DNA of 64,000 nucleotides from Burkholderiales bacterium (GTDB lineage: Bacteria > Pseudomonadota > Gammaproteobacteria > Burkholderiales > Burkholderiaceae_C), in NCBI GenBank assembly GCA_947464185.1, contig CANHVY010000012.1:1-64000 (forward strand). Reading direction: 5' to 3'. The position numbers and the translations under genes were made by a program. How positions within the stretch are numbered: the first letter of the stretch is position 1; every line of letters starts with the position of its first letter. The notes under the pieces are model-generated. The model did no database searches. It was not told the DNA's origin and saw nothing but the letters and a program-made list of their open reading frames with translations. Positions 9,083-17,755 of this stretch are shown here, piece after piece.

Positions 9083-10006
9083 TCAGCCCTGCAGCGCAGC
9101 CACCAGGCTGCGGGCGTTGTGTTCCATCATTTTGAGGTAGCTCCCAGCCGGACCGTCGGGGCGGGACAGGGCATCGGAATACAGCTTGCCGCCGATGCGC
9201 ACGCCGCTCTCGCGCGCGATGCGCTCGATCAGCCGCGGGTCGCTGATGTTCTCGACGAACAGGGCGCGCACGCCCTCCTGCCGGATCTGCCGGATCAGCC
9301 GGGCCACAGCAGCCGCCGAGGGCTCACTGTGCGTGCTCCAACCCTGCGGCGCCAGGAAGTCGACGCCGTAGGCAGCGCCGAAGTAGCCGAAGGCGTCATG
9401 CGAGGTGATGACCCGGCGCTGGGCTCGCGGCACGGCGTCCAGCCACTGGCGAACCTGGGCGTCCAGTGCGTCGATGCGGGCGACGTACTCGCGCTGCCGG
9501 GCCTCGATCTCGTCTCGCCGCTGCGGCCAGCGTTTTGCCAGGCCCGCTGCGAGGTTGGTGGCGTAAGTGCGGGCGTTGCGCAGGTCCTGCCAGGCATGAG
9601 GGTCCTGGCCATGGTGGTGCCCGCCACGCCGGGTCTGGATGCCTGCGGTGGCTTCCACCACCGGGCCCTTGTAGCCCGAGGCCTTCACCATCCTGAGCAT
9701 CCAGCCCTCGAATCCGAGGCCGTTGACCAGCACCACGTCGGCCTGCGCCAGACGCCTGCCATCGGCCGGACTGGGGGCGTAGACGTGCGCGTCGGCATCG
9801 GGCCCCACCAGGGCCGTGATCTCCATGTCCGCCGGTGCCACTTCGCGGGCCATGTCCCCGAGGATGGAGAAGCTCGCCACCACACGCGCCGTGGGCGATG
9901 GGGCCTGGCCGAAGGCCGGGCCGATCAGGCCGGCGGCGGCGCCGCCCACCAGAACGGCGCGTCGGGAGCAGCGTGGGTTCAGCAAGGGACAGGGCGTGTT
10001 GTGCAT
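9083..10006 (-). CDS. znuA: Zinc/manganese ABC transporter substrate-binding protein
   Basis: A 307-residue cluster A-I periplasmic binding protein. The N-terminus has RRAVLVGGAAAGLIGPAFGQ, a Tat-like or Sec signal. Metal-ligand candidates are in ADAHVYAPSP, the His-rich loop RRGGHHHGQDPHAWQD, TSHDAFGYF, and a late Asp/Glu. The short His loop favours zinc. It captures periplasmic metal for the ZnuB/ZnuC pair encoded immediately upstream; znuB ends five bases before its start region. Confidence 0.88.
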   Translation of the reverse strand: MHNTPCPLLNPRCSRRAVLVGGAAAGLIGPAFGQAPSPTARVVASFSILGDMAREVAPADMEITALVGPDADAHVYAPSPADGRRLAQADVVLVNGLGFEGWMLRMVKASGYKGPVVEATAGIQTRRGGHHHGQDPHAWQDLRNARTYATNLAAGLAKRWPQRRDEIEARQREYVARIDALDAQVRQWLDAVPRAQRRVITSHDAFGYFGAAYGVDFLAPQGWSTHSEPSAAAVARLIRQIRQEGVRALFVENISDPRLIERIARESGVRIGGKLYSDALSRPDGPAGSYLKMMEHNARSLVAALQG

Positions 10007-10011
10007 GGGAG

Positions 10012-10878
10012 TCAGCGGGTGAGGTGAGTTCTGGCCAGCACGCGACGCGTGACGATGCCTTCCCTGGCGCCCAGGAGCACCGAGGCCACGTAGAAGGCGC
10101 CACAGACGAGCACGATGCAGGGGCCTGAGGGCAATTCGGCGTGGTAGCTCAGCAGCAGCCCAGCCACGCCGCTGGCGGCTGCGATGAGCACCGCGCAGGC
10201 CGCCATGGCCGGCAGACTGGCGACCCAGAATCGGGCGGCAGCGGCGGGCAGCATCATGAGGCCCACGGCCATCAGCGTGCCCAGCGCCTGGAAGGCGCTC
10301 ACCAGGTTGGCCACCAGCAGCACCAGCAGCAGCACATGCGCCGTGGCACCCGGGCCGCCCACGCTGCGCAGAAAGCCAGGGTCCGCGCTTTCCAGCACCA
10401 GGGGCCGGTACATGCCCGCCAGGGCCCACAGCGTGAGGCTGGCCACGGCGGCAATTTGCAGCAGGGCCGCGTCATCGACGGCCAGCACGCTGCCAAACAG
10501 CATGTGCATCAGGTCCACCTGGCTGCCGCGCAGCGACACCAGCAGCACACCGAGCGCCAGGGCGATGAGGTAGAACGCGGCGAAGCTTGCATCCTCTCCC
10601 TGAGGGGTTGAGCGCGTGACGAAACCTGCTGCCAGCGCCACCGCCAATGCAGCCACGAAGCCCCCCGCGCTCATGGCCGGCAGCGACATGCCCGCCAGCA
10701 GAAAGCCCGCGGCGGCACCCGGCAGCACCGCATGGGCCATGGCATCGCCCACCAGGCTCATGCGCCGCAGCACCAGCACGCAGCCGATGGGGGCGCAGCC
10801 CACCGCCAGGGCCAGCGTGGCCACCAGCGCGCGGCGCATGAAGGCGAACTCGGTGAAGGGTTCTGCCCAGCCTGTCAT
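10012..10878 (-). CDS. znuB: Metal ABC transporter permease (ZnuB-like)
   Basis: A 288-residue, strongly hydrophobic protein with about eight membrane helices and the ABC-3 family signature VLVLRRMSLVGDAMAHAVLPGA, where the GDAxxH motif contacts the ATPase. It imports metal delivered by ZnuA. Its ATG (10878) overlaps the znuC stop by four bases, so the two are translationally coupled. The C-terminal Arg-rich tail REGIVTRRVLARTHLTR is cytoplasmic by the positive-inside rule. Confidence 0.9.
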   Translation of the reverse strand: MTGWAEPFTEFAFMRRALVATLALAVGCAPIGCVLVLRRMSLVGDAMAHAVLPGAAAGFLLAGMSLPAMSAGGFVAALAVALAAGFVTRSTPQGEDASFAAFYLIALALGVLLVSLRGSQVDLMHMLFGSVLAVDDAALLQIAAVASLTLWALAGMYRPLVLESADPGFLRSVGGPGATAHVLLLVLLVANLVSAFQALGTLMAVGLMMLPAAAARFWVASLPAMAACAVLIAAASGVAGLLLSYHAELPSGPCIVLVCGAFYVASVLLGAREGIVTRRVLARTHLTR

Positions 10879-11645
10879 GCCGCCACCTTGCAGATCGGGG
10901 CCTGGTCGTCCCAGGCCTGGGCCATCTGGCGGGCCTTGAACAGGTTCTCCGCGCGCAGCACGTCGGCCGTCGGACCCCAGGCTACGCCCTCCCGCGCCAG
11001 CAGCAGCGCTTCCTCGAAGTGCTCGCGCACCTGCTCCAGGTCGTGCAGCACGGCGATCACGGTGCGCTGCTCGCGCTGCCAGCGGTGCAGCAGCGCCAGC
11101 AGGTCCGCCGTGGTGCGCGAATCGATGGCATTGAAGGGCTCGTCCAGCAGGATCAACGCCGCATCCTGCAGCAGCACGCGCGCGAACAGCACCCGCTGGG
11201 CCTGGCCTGCCGAGAGTTCGCCCATCCAGCGCTTCTCGAAGCCGGTGAGCCCCACCGCAGCCAGGGCGTCGCTGACCGCGCTTCGGTCTTCCCGGCGCAG
11301 CCCGCCGAAGCTGCCGATGCGCGACCAAAGGCCCATGGCCACCACCTCGTGCACCCTCATCGGAAAGGCTCGGTCCATGGTCGACACCTGCGGAAGGTAG
11401 GCGCGACGCAGCGAGGCAGGCTGCTCGATCCGGCCTTCGAACGACCGCAGCGAGCCTCCCAGCGCCGCCAGCAGCGTGCTCTTGCCTGCGCCGTTGGGCC
11501 CGACGAGCGCCGTCATCCTGCCGCTGGCGAAAGCGCCGCTCAGGTGGTGCACGGCGGGATGGCCCCGGTAGGACACCGTGAGGTTGTGCAGCCGCACCAG
11601 GGCGGGTGTGTCTCCGAGGCCGGTGGGGGTGGAGGCCTGCGTCAT
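10875..11645 (-). CDS. znuC: Metal ABC transporter ATPase (ZnuC-like)
   Basis: A 256-residue ATPase. Walker A is GPNGAGKST, the signature LSAGQAQRVLFAR, Walker B AALILLDEPFNAID, and the switch His in AVLHDLEQVREHF. I chose ATG 11645 because it overlaps the stop of a small hydrophobic frame as ATGA; the frame also runs further upstream. This is the only ATPase in a locus with two binding proteins and two permeases, so it may serve both (inference). Confidence 0.9.
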   Translation of the reverse strand: MTQASTPTGLGDTPALVRLHNLTVSYRGHPAVHHLSGAFASGRMTALVGPNGAGKSTLLAALGGSLRSFEGRIEQPASLRRAYLPQVSTMDRAFPMRVHEVVAMGLWSRIGSFGGLRREDRSAVSDALAAVGLTGFEKRWMGELSAGQAQRVLFARVLLQDAALILLDEPFNAIDSRTTADLLALLHRWQREQRTVIAVLHDLEQVREHFEEALLLAREGVAWGPTADVLRAENLFKARQMAQAWDDQAPICKVAA

Positions 11646-11731
11646 GTCAGCGCCCAGGCCACGGCCACCCACAGCAGCGCCACCAGTGCCGAGGCCCACA
11701 GCAGCCGGACCGCCAGGCCGGCGGTCAGCAC
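11642..11731 (-). CDS. 29-residue single-span membrane peptide in the zinc operon
   Basis: A GTG at 11731, seven bases after AGGAG and 17 bases after the zur stop, opens 29 codons, MLTAGLAVRLLWASALVALL then WVAVAWALT. Nearly the whole peptide is one membrane helix. Its TGA overlaps the znuC ATG (ATGA), so translation would be coupled. It could be a real small membrane protein of the transporter or only a coupling leader. No family is recognised. The ribosome site and operon fit are what support it. Confidence 0.55.
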   Translation of the reverse strand: MLTAGLAVRLLWASALVALLWVAVAWALT

Positions 11732-11747
11732 GCGCTGGCTCCTGCGG

Positions 11748-12185
11748 CTAGGCGGCCGAAGCGCCCGAACGGCGCGGAGCGCGTGTTGTCTCGGTCGGTG
11801 CGAGGTGCGCCTTGGAAGGCGTGCAGTCGCTGCAGCGCCCGTACAGCGTCAGGTCGTGGTCTTCCACGGTGAAGCCTTGGGGCGCCAGGCGGCCCAGGTC
11901 GCCGGGGCAGGCGTGCACGTCGAACACCCGCTGGCACTGGCGGCACTGGAAATGGTGGTGATGCCGATGCCCCACCACCTCGAATCTCGGGTTCTCGCCC
12001 GGCAGGTTCACGACCTGGAGTTCGCCTTCCTCGACCAGCGCCTTCAGATTGCGGTAGACCGTGGCGATGCCCAGCCCGGGCACTTCTGTGCGGGCGGCCT
12101 CCAGCACCTCCTGCGGCAGCAGCGGGCGCTGGGCTTGAGCAATCGCGTCGCGGATGGCGCTGCGCTGGCGGGTGTTGCGTTCCAT
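11748..12185 (-). CDS. zur: Fur-family regulator, probably zinc-responsive Zur
   Basis: A 145-residue Fur superfamily repressor. The winged helix covers residues 1-80 (GIATVYRNLKALVEEGELQVV is the recognition region). The metal-binding dimerisation half contains HRHHHHFQCRQCQRVFDVHACP and a late CSDC, giving the two CxxC pairs of the structural zinc site and a His-rich sensor site. It is first in an operon with ZnuCBA and faces zinc genes transcribed the other way, so zinc sensing is more likely than iron. The C-terminal 20 residues are low-complexity. Confidence 0.85.
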   Translation of the reverse strand: MERNTRQRSAIRDAIAQAQRPLLPQEVLEAARTEVPGLGIATVYRNLKALVEEGELQVVNLPGENPRFEVVGHRHHHHFQCRQCQRVFDVHACPGDLGRLAPQGFTVEDHDLTLYGRCSDCTPSKAHLAPTETTRAPRRSGASAA

Positions 12186-12485
12186 GCATGGAGGTTACAG
12201 GAAGTCAGGGGGAGGGGAATAGCGCATGAACCAGAGCACGCTCGCCCTGGTGACCGCTGCACCACCAGCCATGTGTGCTCCGCGACGCAGACGCGAACCG
12301 GGATTCGCAGGTAGCTTGGCTGCAGCGTGCGGGGATCCCTCGGATGGCGTTACAGGTGCGTTGCAGCTTTAGGGGGTTGTACGGTCCTAAATGATAATGC
12401 ATACTCAATACAATATTCGGTAGCCAGATCCTACCGTCCAAGCCGACCGATCACAAGCCATCTCCCTGACCTAGAGGATCACAAC
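12186..12485. promoter_or_regulatory. Divergent zinc-locus control region with candidate Zur box
   Basis: The 300 bases between zur (leftward) and the AztD-like gene (rightward) become AT-rich only around 12388-12420. There TAAATGATAATGCATACTCA (12388-12407) resembles an imperfect Fur/Zur operator: a TGA...TCA dyad over an AT-rich core. It lies 80 bases before the rightward start. The rest of the region looks unstructured. The site call rests on pattern and context only. Confidence 0.45.
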
Positions 12486-13799
12486 ATGCGAACCCCCTTG
12501 CTGAAGTCCCTGCTGAATCCCCTGTCGCTGATGGCCAGCCTGGGCGTGGCCCTGCTGGTGTCGGCCTGCGGCGGCGGTGTCGACAGCCAGGACAAGGACG
12601 ACCACGTGAACGTCTACATCGACACCGCGGGCCGGTTGGCTGTTACGGAAGCCAATGCCAGCACGGTCCGAATACACGACCTGGACAGCGGCAGCGTGGA
12701 AGCCAGCCACGTGATGACCAGCGTGCCCTCGGCCGTGTACGCCAGCCCGGGCGGCCGCTACGCCGTGCTGCCGCAGCGCCTGCAGGACCGGGTGCAGTTC
12801 GTCGATGGTGGCATCTACCAGGAAGATCATGGCGACCACCTGCACGACTACAAGCAGGCTTCCAAGGCCATCGCCTTCGTGGTGAACGGTCCGCGTCCTA
12901 CCCACTACGACGTGCAACCCGGTGTCCAGGCGGCCATCTTCATGGACGGCGACACCACCGCCCCGGTGCGCAATGCTGCGGTTCGCATGCTCACCGATGC
13001 TTCCATAGGCTCGGCGGCCACGACGGCATCGCTGGAGCTGAGCGCACCGCTGCATGGGCTGGCCGAGCCCATGGGCAACAAGCTGCTGGTGTCTGCGCGC
13101 GCTGCCGATGCGGCCGATACGCTTCCCACCCACCTGGTGCTGCATCAGCGCAGCGGCAATGCCTTGAGCCTCGTGCGCGAACTGCCAACGCGTTGCAACG
13201 GCATGCATGGCAGTCTCAGTTCGGGCGACAGCACACTGACCGGCTGCATCAACGGCATGCTGCTGGTGCGCCACCTCACGGCCACGACGGTCAGTGACGG
13301 TCAGTTGCTGGCCACTCCCCTGCGGGTGGGCACCATCGCGGGACACCCGCGGCTGCCCGACCAGTTCATCGGTATCGCCTCGGAGGGCGCCCCACCGTCG
13401 CCCGTGACCACGCGCTTCTACGCCGTCAATGGACAGTCCGCCACGGTGGGTGGCTTCACGCCGGATGGCTGGACGACGGGCCGGGTCCGTCGAGCACACA
13501 GCTTTGACCGAAGCGGTCAGCGCTTCTTCATCCTGGATGACCAGGGCACCCTGACCGTATCCCAGTGGCAGGCGGGGGCCTGGACCAAGCTCTCCCGCGT
13601 GACGGGGGCCATTCCCGCCATGCCGGCTGCGGCGCCCTGGCCGGCCCTGGCGGCCAACGGGGCCCGTGACGAGATCTACCTCACCGACCCCGTGGCCCGG
13701 CAACTGGTGGTGGTCAACAGCATTACGGGTGCCGTGGTGACGCGGCGCGACCTGGGCTACTCGCCTTCGGCCCTTGCATGGCTAGGCATCACGCGCTGA
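12486..13799 (+). CDS. aztD: AztD-like zinc metallochaperone lipoprotein
   Basis: A 437-residue protein with a lipoprotein signal (SLGVALLVSACGGG, Cys about residue 24), so probably membrane-tethered in the periplasm. The body is beta-propeller-like with repeated YAVLP, LLVSARAAD and ILDDQGTL strands. Metal-binding candidates are the acidic/His stretch QEDHGDHLHDYKQ and GPRPTHYDV. This combination matches AztD, which hands zinc to the AztC binding protein. GAGG lies eight bases before ATG 12486; an upstream-extended frame has no site. It heads the rightward zinc operon with the binding protein two genes on. Confidence 0.65.
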   Translation: MRTPLLKSLLNPLSLMASLGVALLVSACGGGVDSQDKDDHVNVYIDTAGRLAVTEANASTVRIHDLDSGSVEASHVMTSVPSAVYASPGGRYAVLPQRLQDRVQFVDGGIYQEDHGDHLHDYKQASKAIAFVVNGPRPTHYDVQPGVQAAIFMDGDTTAPVRNAAVRMLTDASIGSAATTASLELSAPLHGLAEPMGNKLLVSARAADAADTLPTHLVLHQRSGNALSLVRELPTRCNGMHGSLSSGDSTLTGCINGMLLVRHLTATTVSDGQLLATPLRVGTIAGHPRLPDQFIGIASEGAPPSPVTTRFYAVNGQSATVGGFTPDGWTTGRVRRAHSFDRSGQRFFILDDQGTLTVSQWQAGAWTKLSRVTGAIPAMPAAAPWPALAANGARDEIYLTDPVARQLVVVNSITGAVVTRRDLGYSPSALAWLGITR

Positions 13800-13818
13800 C
13801 GGAGTCAAGGAGGTGGTC

Positions 13819-14985
13819 ATGATGAAGCTTGCGGGAAGACGGACTTTGCCACTGGCCCTGGCCCTGGCCCTGGCCCTGGGAGTCGCGGCTGGCGGCGCTG
13901 CTGCGCGATCGTTGGGGGAGTGGGAGTTCGGCGCAGTGTTGGACCTCACGCAGACCTCGCGCGCCCTGGCGCTGGGGGGGCGTGACCGGGGGCTGCAGTT
14001 GGGCCACAGCGACCTGACGGCCAGCGGTCCTTTGGGGACGCAGCTCAAGGCGCACCTCGGTGCGGTGCTGGCTACCCACGAAGGCAGACTGGAGCGGGGC
14101 GTCGAAGAGGCGTGGCTGGAAACCACGCGCCTGCCTGGCGGGCTTCAGGTGCGAGCAGGGCGCTTCGCGTCGCAGATCGGCTACCTCAACCAGCAGCATC
14201 CGCATGCCGACGACTTCGTCGAGCGACCTCTGCTGTACCGTGCATTCTTCGGCGGGCATTGGAATGACGACGGCTTGCGGCTGAACTGGACGGCGCCCAC
14301 GCCGGTCTACCTCATGCTGGGGCTGGAGACCTTGCGCGGCAAGCGGCTGGTGCAGGAGGCCGTACCGCTCTCACGCCGTCTGGCAGTCACCACCTTCGTG
14401 CTCAAGACCGGTGCGGATCTCGGGCGCTCCCACAGTTGGCAACTGGGCCTATCGCACGTCCGGAACACGCGCGAGGCCGTGACCGAGGACCATGAGGAGG
14501 ACGGACCGCATGGCATGCACGATCATGAGCACGACCATGCCCATGCCCATGGCGCGCAGTTCAGCGGCCGCAGGACCTGGATGATCGATGCCGTGTGGAA
14601 GTGGGCTCCGGGCGGCAACTACCGCGGACAGCAGGTGCGGGCGGTGTTCGAGGCAGCACGCATCAGCGGCATCAACCGCTTTGCGACTTCGAAGGACAGG
14701 CACGAGTCCAACGCCCTCGCCTTGGTCTGGCGCCTGCGTCCGTCATGGGAGGTGGGTGCGCGAGCGGACTGGCTGCGGGTTCGGGCGCCGCATGGGGAAC
14801 ACTTTCATGGCGCCCTGCTGCGCGAGCGCTCGCTCATGCTGGCCTGGAAGCCCAGCCACATGCAATCCCTGCGCTTGCAGGTCACCGGTCAGCGCGACGC
14901 AGTGGAGTTCGAGAACCCGGCACGGCGGGCGTGGCAGCTGCAGTACGTCCTGGCCTTCGGGGCACACGGTGCGCATGCGTTCTGA
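13819..14985 (+). CDS. Zinc-associated outer-membrane beta-barrel protein
   Basis: About 388 residues. The signal peptide has an (LA)n core encoded by CTGGCC hexamer repeats. Alternating hydrophobic strands follow and the protein ends in Phe after AWQLQYVLAFGAHGAHAF, as outer-membrane barrels do. A central loop is packed with metal ligands: TEDHEEDGPHGMHDHEHDHA then HAHGAQF. AAGGAGG precedes two adjacent ATGs (13819, 13822). It is probably a porin or zinc-binding outer-membrane protein induced under zinc limitation; I cannot name a characterised homologue. It lies between the AztD-like gene and a binding protein whose start overlaps its end by 11 bases. Confidence 0.7.
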   Translation: MMKLAGRRTLPLALALALALGVAAGGAAARSLGEWEFGAVLDLTQTSRALALGGRDRGLQLGHSDLTASGPLGTQLKAHLGAVLATHEGRLERGVEEAWLETTRLPGGLQVRAGRFASQIGYLNQQHPHADDFVERPLLYRAFFGGHWNDDGLRLNWTAPTPVYLMLGLETLRGKRLVQEAVPLSRRLAVTTFVLKTGADLGRSHSWQLGLSHVRNTREAVTEDHEEDGPHGMHDHEHDHAHAHGAQFSGRRTWMIDAVWKWAPGGNYRGQQVRAVFEAARISGINRFATSKDRHESNALALVWRLRPSWEVGARADWLRVRAPHGEHFHGALLRERSLMLAWKPSHMQSLRLQVTGQRDAVEFENPARRAWQLQYVLAFGAHGAHAF

Positions 14986-15949
14986 ACCGGTCGGGCGGCC
15001 AGGGTGCGGAGCCGGGTCTGGCCTGAAAGCTGCGCTGGCGCGTGGTGCAGCAGCGGGGTTCGCCCTGCTCAGTGCCCTGCTGGCCTTCCCGGCATCGGCC
15101 TTCACCGTGTTCGCCTGCGAGCCGGAGTGGGCGGCGCTCACGCGCGTACTGGTGCCTTCGGCCCGGGTGCACGTGGCCACACACGCCGGGCAGGATCCTC
15201 ATCACATCGAAGCCCGTCCCGCGCTGATCGCGTACTTGCGCTCGGCCGATCTGGTGGTGTGCACGGGGGCCGAGCTGGAGGCCGGCTGGCTGCCCATGCT
15301 GCAGGACCGCGCCGGCAACCCCAGGGCGCGTGACGTGTTCTTCGCGGCCGACCATGTGGAGTTGATCGACCCCCAGCCCGGCGCCATCGGCACCCCCTGG
15401 GCGGGGGATGTGCATGCCCAGGGCAACCCCCACCTGCACCTGGACCCGCGCCGGCTGCTGCAGGTTAGCCGGGCGCTGGGGGAACGGCTGGCCAAGGAAC
15501 TTCCTGCCGAGCGCATGGCCATCGAGCAGCGCAGCCGCGCCTTCGAGGCCGCCTGGCGCCAGCATCTGGCCGATTGGGAGCGCCGTGCGGCGCCGTTGCG
15601 CGGGCGCCGCATCGCGGCCCAGCACACCACCTTCGGCTACCTGTGGCACTGGCTGGGGGTGCAGCCACTGGCCGATCTGGAGCCCAAGCCCGGCATGTCA
15701 CCCACGCCGGGCCACCTGCAGCGCCTGCTGGAGGGCCTGCGGGCCTCGCCGCCGGCGGCGGTGGTGATCGCCTCGTACCAGGACCCGCGGCCAGGGCGCT
15801 GGCTCACCGGTCAGCTCTCCACGGCGGCGGCGGGCACCCGGGTGCCGTTGCTGACCCTCCCCGCCACCGTGCCGGAGACGGCGGGCGAGAAGGATCTGGT
15901 CCTGTGGATGGAGGGCCTGGTGCGTGAACTGCTGCAGGGTCTGAGGTGA
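14975..15949 (+). CDS. Second zinc-type ABC substrate-binding protein
   Basis: A 324-residue cluster A-I binding protein with signal FALLSALLAFPASA. Ligand motifs appear in order: HAGQDPHHIEARP, GNPHLHLDPRR, AQHTTFGYLWHWLG and SYQDPRPGRW, giving the typical three His plus one Asp/Glu. It differs clearly from the znuA product in the same locus and lacks its His loop. Together with the neighbouring AztD-like protein it resembles AztC, but the His pattern alone does not prove this. It starts inside the preceding gene and overlaps the following permease by one base (TGATG). Confidence 0.82.
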   Translation: MRSEPVGRPGCGAGSGLKAALARGAAAGFALLSALLAFPASAFTVFACEPEWAALTRVLVPSARVHVATHAGQDPHHIEARPALIAYLRSADLVVCTGAELEAGWLPMLQDRAGNPRARDVFFAADHVELIDPQPGAIGTPWAGDVHAQGNPHLHLDPRRLLQVSRALGERLAKELPAERMAIEQRSRAFEAAWRQHLADWERRAAPLRGRRIAAQHTTFGYLWHWLGVQPLADLEPKPGMSPTPGHLQRLLEGLRASPPAAVVIASYQDPRPGRWLTGQLSTAAAGTRVPLLTLPATVPETAGEKDLVLWMEGLVRELLQGLR

Positions 15950-16737
15950 TGGGTGCCGGCTTGGCCTGGGCCGACGCCTGGTTCCTGGCCCCGGCTGCCG
16001 CGCTGCTGTTCAGCGTCTGGGCGCTGGCGCCCTTGGGCGCTCAGGTGCTGGCACGTGGCGTGGTCTTCATCGACCTGGCGGTGGCCCAGGCCGCTGCGGC
16101 AGCCGCGCTGTGGGCCGGTGCCCTCATGGACCATCCAGACTGGCTCACCACCCAGTTGCTGGCGGCCTTCGGTGCCTTGGCCTGCGCCGCCCTGGTGGCC
16201 TTTCTGTCGCGCACATGGCCGGCGCAGCGCGAGGCCTTGATCGGCCTGCTGTACGTGCTGGGGGCCAGTGCGGCGCTGTTGGGGGCGCGCCAGGATGCCC
16301 ATGGCCGCGAGCGCATGACCGAACTGCTGGCGGCGGACATCCTGTGGGCGCAGGGCCCGCAGGTCGCGGTGCTGGGGGCCTGCGCGTTGGCAGTGGGCCT
16401 GCTGGGTGCCAGGTTGCAGCGTGACCGCGTCTTCTTTCCGGTGTTCGCCGTCGTCGCCAGCCTGGCCGTCCCGGTGCTCGGCCTCTTCCTGGTGTTCGCC
16501 ACGCTCATCGCGCCGGCGCTCTGGCAGCGCGCAGGCGCTGCGCCGCGCTGGGCCCGGCTGGGCGCGGTGGCCGCAAGCGGCCTGGGCCTGGGCACCAGCT
16601 GGGCCCTGGACGCCCCCAGCGGCGCCTGCATCGCGCTGGCCCTGTCGGCGTATGGCGGGCTCAGTGTCCTGAAGGCGGCTGCAAGCTCACCGGCCCCGGC
16701 CCAGGTACCCCCACGCTCTTCAGGAGGATCCACATGA
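15949..16737 (+). CDS. Second metal ABC transporter permease
   Basis: A 262-residue hydrophobic protein of the ABC-3 (ZnuB) family with about seven membrane helices. The coupling motif reads [17 protein letters not shown], i.e. IDLAVAQ in place of the usual GDALSHA, a deviation from the other permease in this locus. A Ser/Pro-rich tail follows. No ATPase gene accompanies it, so it probably shares ZnuC. Start and stop overlap the neighbouring genes (TGATG and ATGA), so it is fully coupled in the operon. Confidence 0.82.
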   Translation: MGAGLAWADAWFLAPAAALLFSVWALAPLGAQVLARGVVFIDLAVAQAAAAAALWAGALMDHPDWLTTQLLAAFGALACAALVAFLSRTWPAQREALIGLLYVLGASAALLGARQDAHGRERMTELLAADILWAQGPQVAVLGACALAVGLLGARLQRDRVFFPVFAVVASLAVPVLGLFLVFATLIAPALWQRAGAAPRWARLGAVAASGLGLGTSWALDAPSGACIALALSAYGGLSVLKAAASSPAPAQVPPRSSGGST

Positions 16738-17753
16738 GTGCCATTCCCGTCACCATCCTCACCGGCTTCCTGGGCAGCGGCAAGACGACGCTGCTCAACC
16801 GCATCCTGAAGGAACACCACGGCCACCGCATTGCGGTCATCGAGAACGAGTTTGGCGAGGCGGGCATCGACAACGAGCTGCTGGTGCAGGACCGGGAAGA
16901 GCAGATCGTGGAGATGAACAACGGCTGCATCTGCTGCACCGTGCGCGGCGATCTGGTGCGCATCCTGGGCGAATTGCACGCCAAGCGGCAGGCCGGCCAG
17001 TTGCAGTTCGACCGCGTCATCATCGAGACCACCGGGCTGGCCGACCCTGCGCCCGTGGCCCAGACCTTCTTTGTCGACGACGACATCTCGCAGCAGTACC
17101 TGCTCGACGCGATCGTCACCATGGTCGATGCCAAGCACGCGCCGCAACAGCTCGATGAACATCATGAGGCGCAGGAACAGGTGGGTTTTGCCGACCGCAT
17201 CCTCATCACCAAGACCGACGTGGTGCAGCCTGACGAGGTGGCGCAGCTGCGCCAGCGCCTGGTGCGCATGAACCCGCGTGCCAAGATCGGCGAGGCCCGG
17301 CATGGCGTGGCGGCCATCGAGGACCTGCTGGACATCCGCGGCTTCAACCTCCACGCCATCCTCGAAATCGAGCCCGACTTTCTGACCGACGTCGACCACG
17401 AGCACGACGACGATGTCAGCTCCTTCGTGTTCCGCGAGGACAAGCCTCTGGACCTGGACCGTGTGGAAGACTTCCTGGGCGGGATCGTGCAGGTCTACGG
17501 CACTCGGCTGATGGGCTACAAGGGCGTGCTGAACATCAAGGGTATGAAGCAGCGCGTGGTGCTGCAAGGTGTGCACATGCTGATGGGCTCGGAAGAGGGC
17601 TCACCTTGGAAGCCCGGCGAGAAGCGCGAGTCCAAGATGGTCTTCATCGGCCGCGACATGCCTCGGAATGTGCTGCTGGACGGATTGGCGCATTGCGTCA
17701 GTGGCAACGGCGGTCGGGTTGACCATCTGTCCGCCGCTTCACGTGGCCGTTGA
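16734..17753 (+). CDS. COG0523 (CobW/ZNG1) GTPase metallochaperone
   Basis: A 339-residue G3E-family GTPase. Walker A is GFLGSGKTT at residues 11-19; the metal motif GCICC is at 64-68; [12 protein letters not shown] and a later TKTD guanine motif are present. The middle carries [12 protein letters not shown], a ligand-rich loop, and the C-terminal CobW_C domain follows. GCICC GTPases under Zur deliver zinc to priority enzymes during starvation. As the last gene of the rightward zinc operon it fits that role, not cobalamin synthesis. Confidence 0.88.
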   Translation: MSAIPVTILTGFLGSGKTTLLNRILKEHHGHRIAVIENEFGEAGIDNELLVQDREEQIVEMNNGCICCTVRGDLVRILGELHAKRQAGQLQFDRVIIETTGLADPAPVAQTFFVDDDISQQYLLDAIVTMVDAKHAPQQLDEHHEAQEQVGFADRILITKTDVVQPDEVAQLRQRLVRMNPRAKIGEARHGVAAIEDLLDIRGFNLHAILEIEPDFLTDVDHEHDDDVSSFVFREDKPLDLDRVEDFLGGIVQVYGTRLMGYKGVLNIKGMKQRVVLQGVHMLMGSEEGSPWKPGEKRESKMVFIGRDMPRNVLLDGLAHCVSGNGGRVDHLSAASRGR

Positions 17754-17755
17754 GC

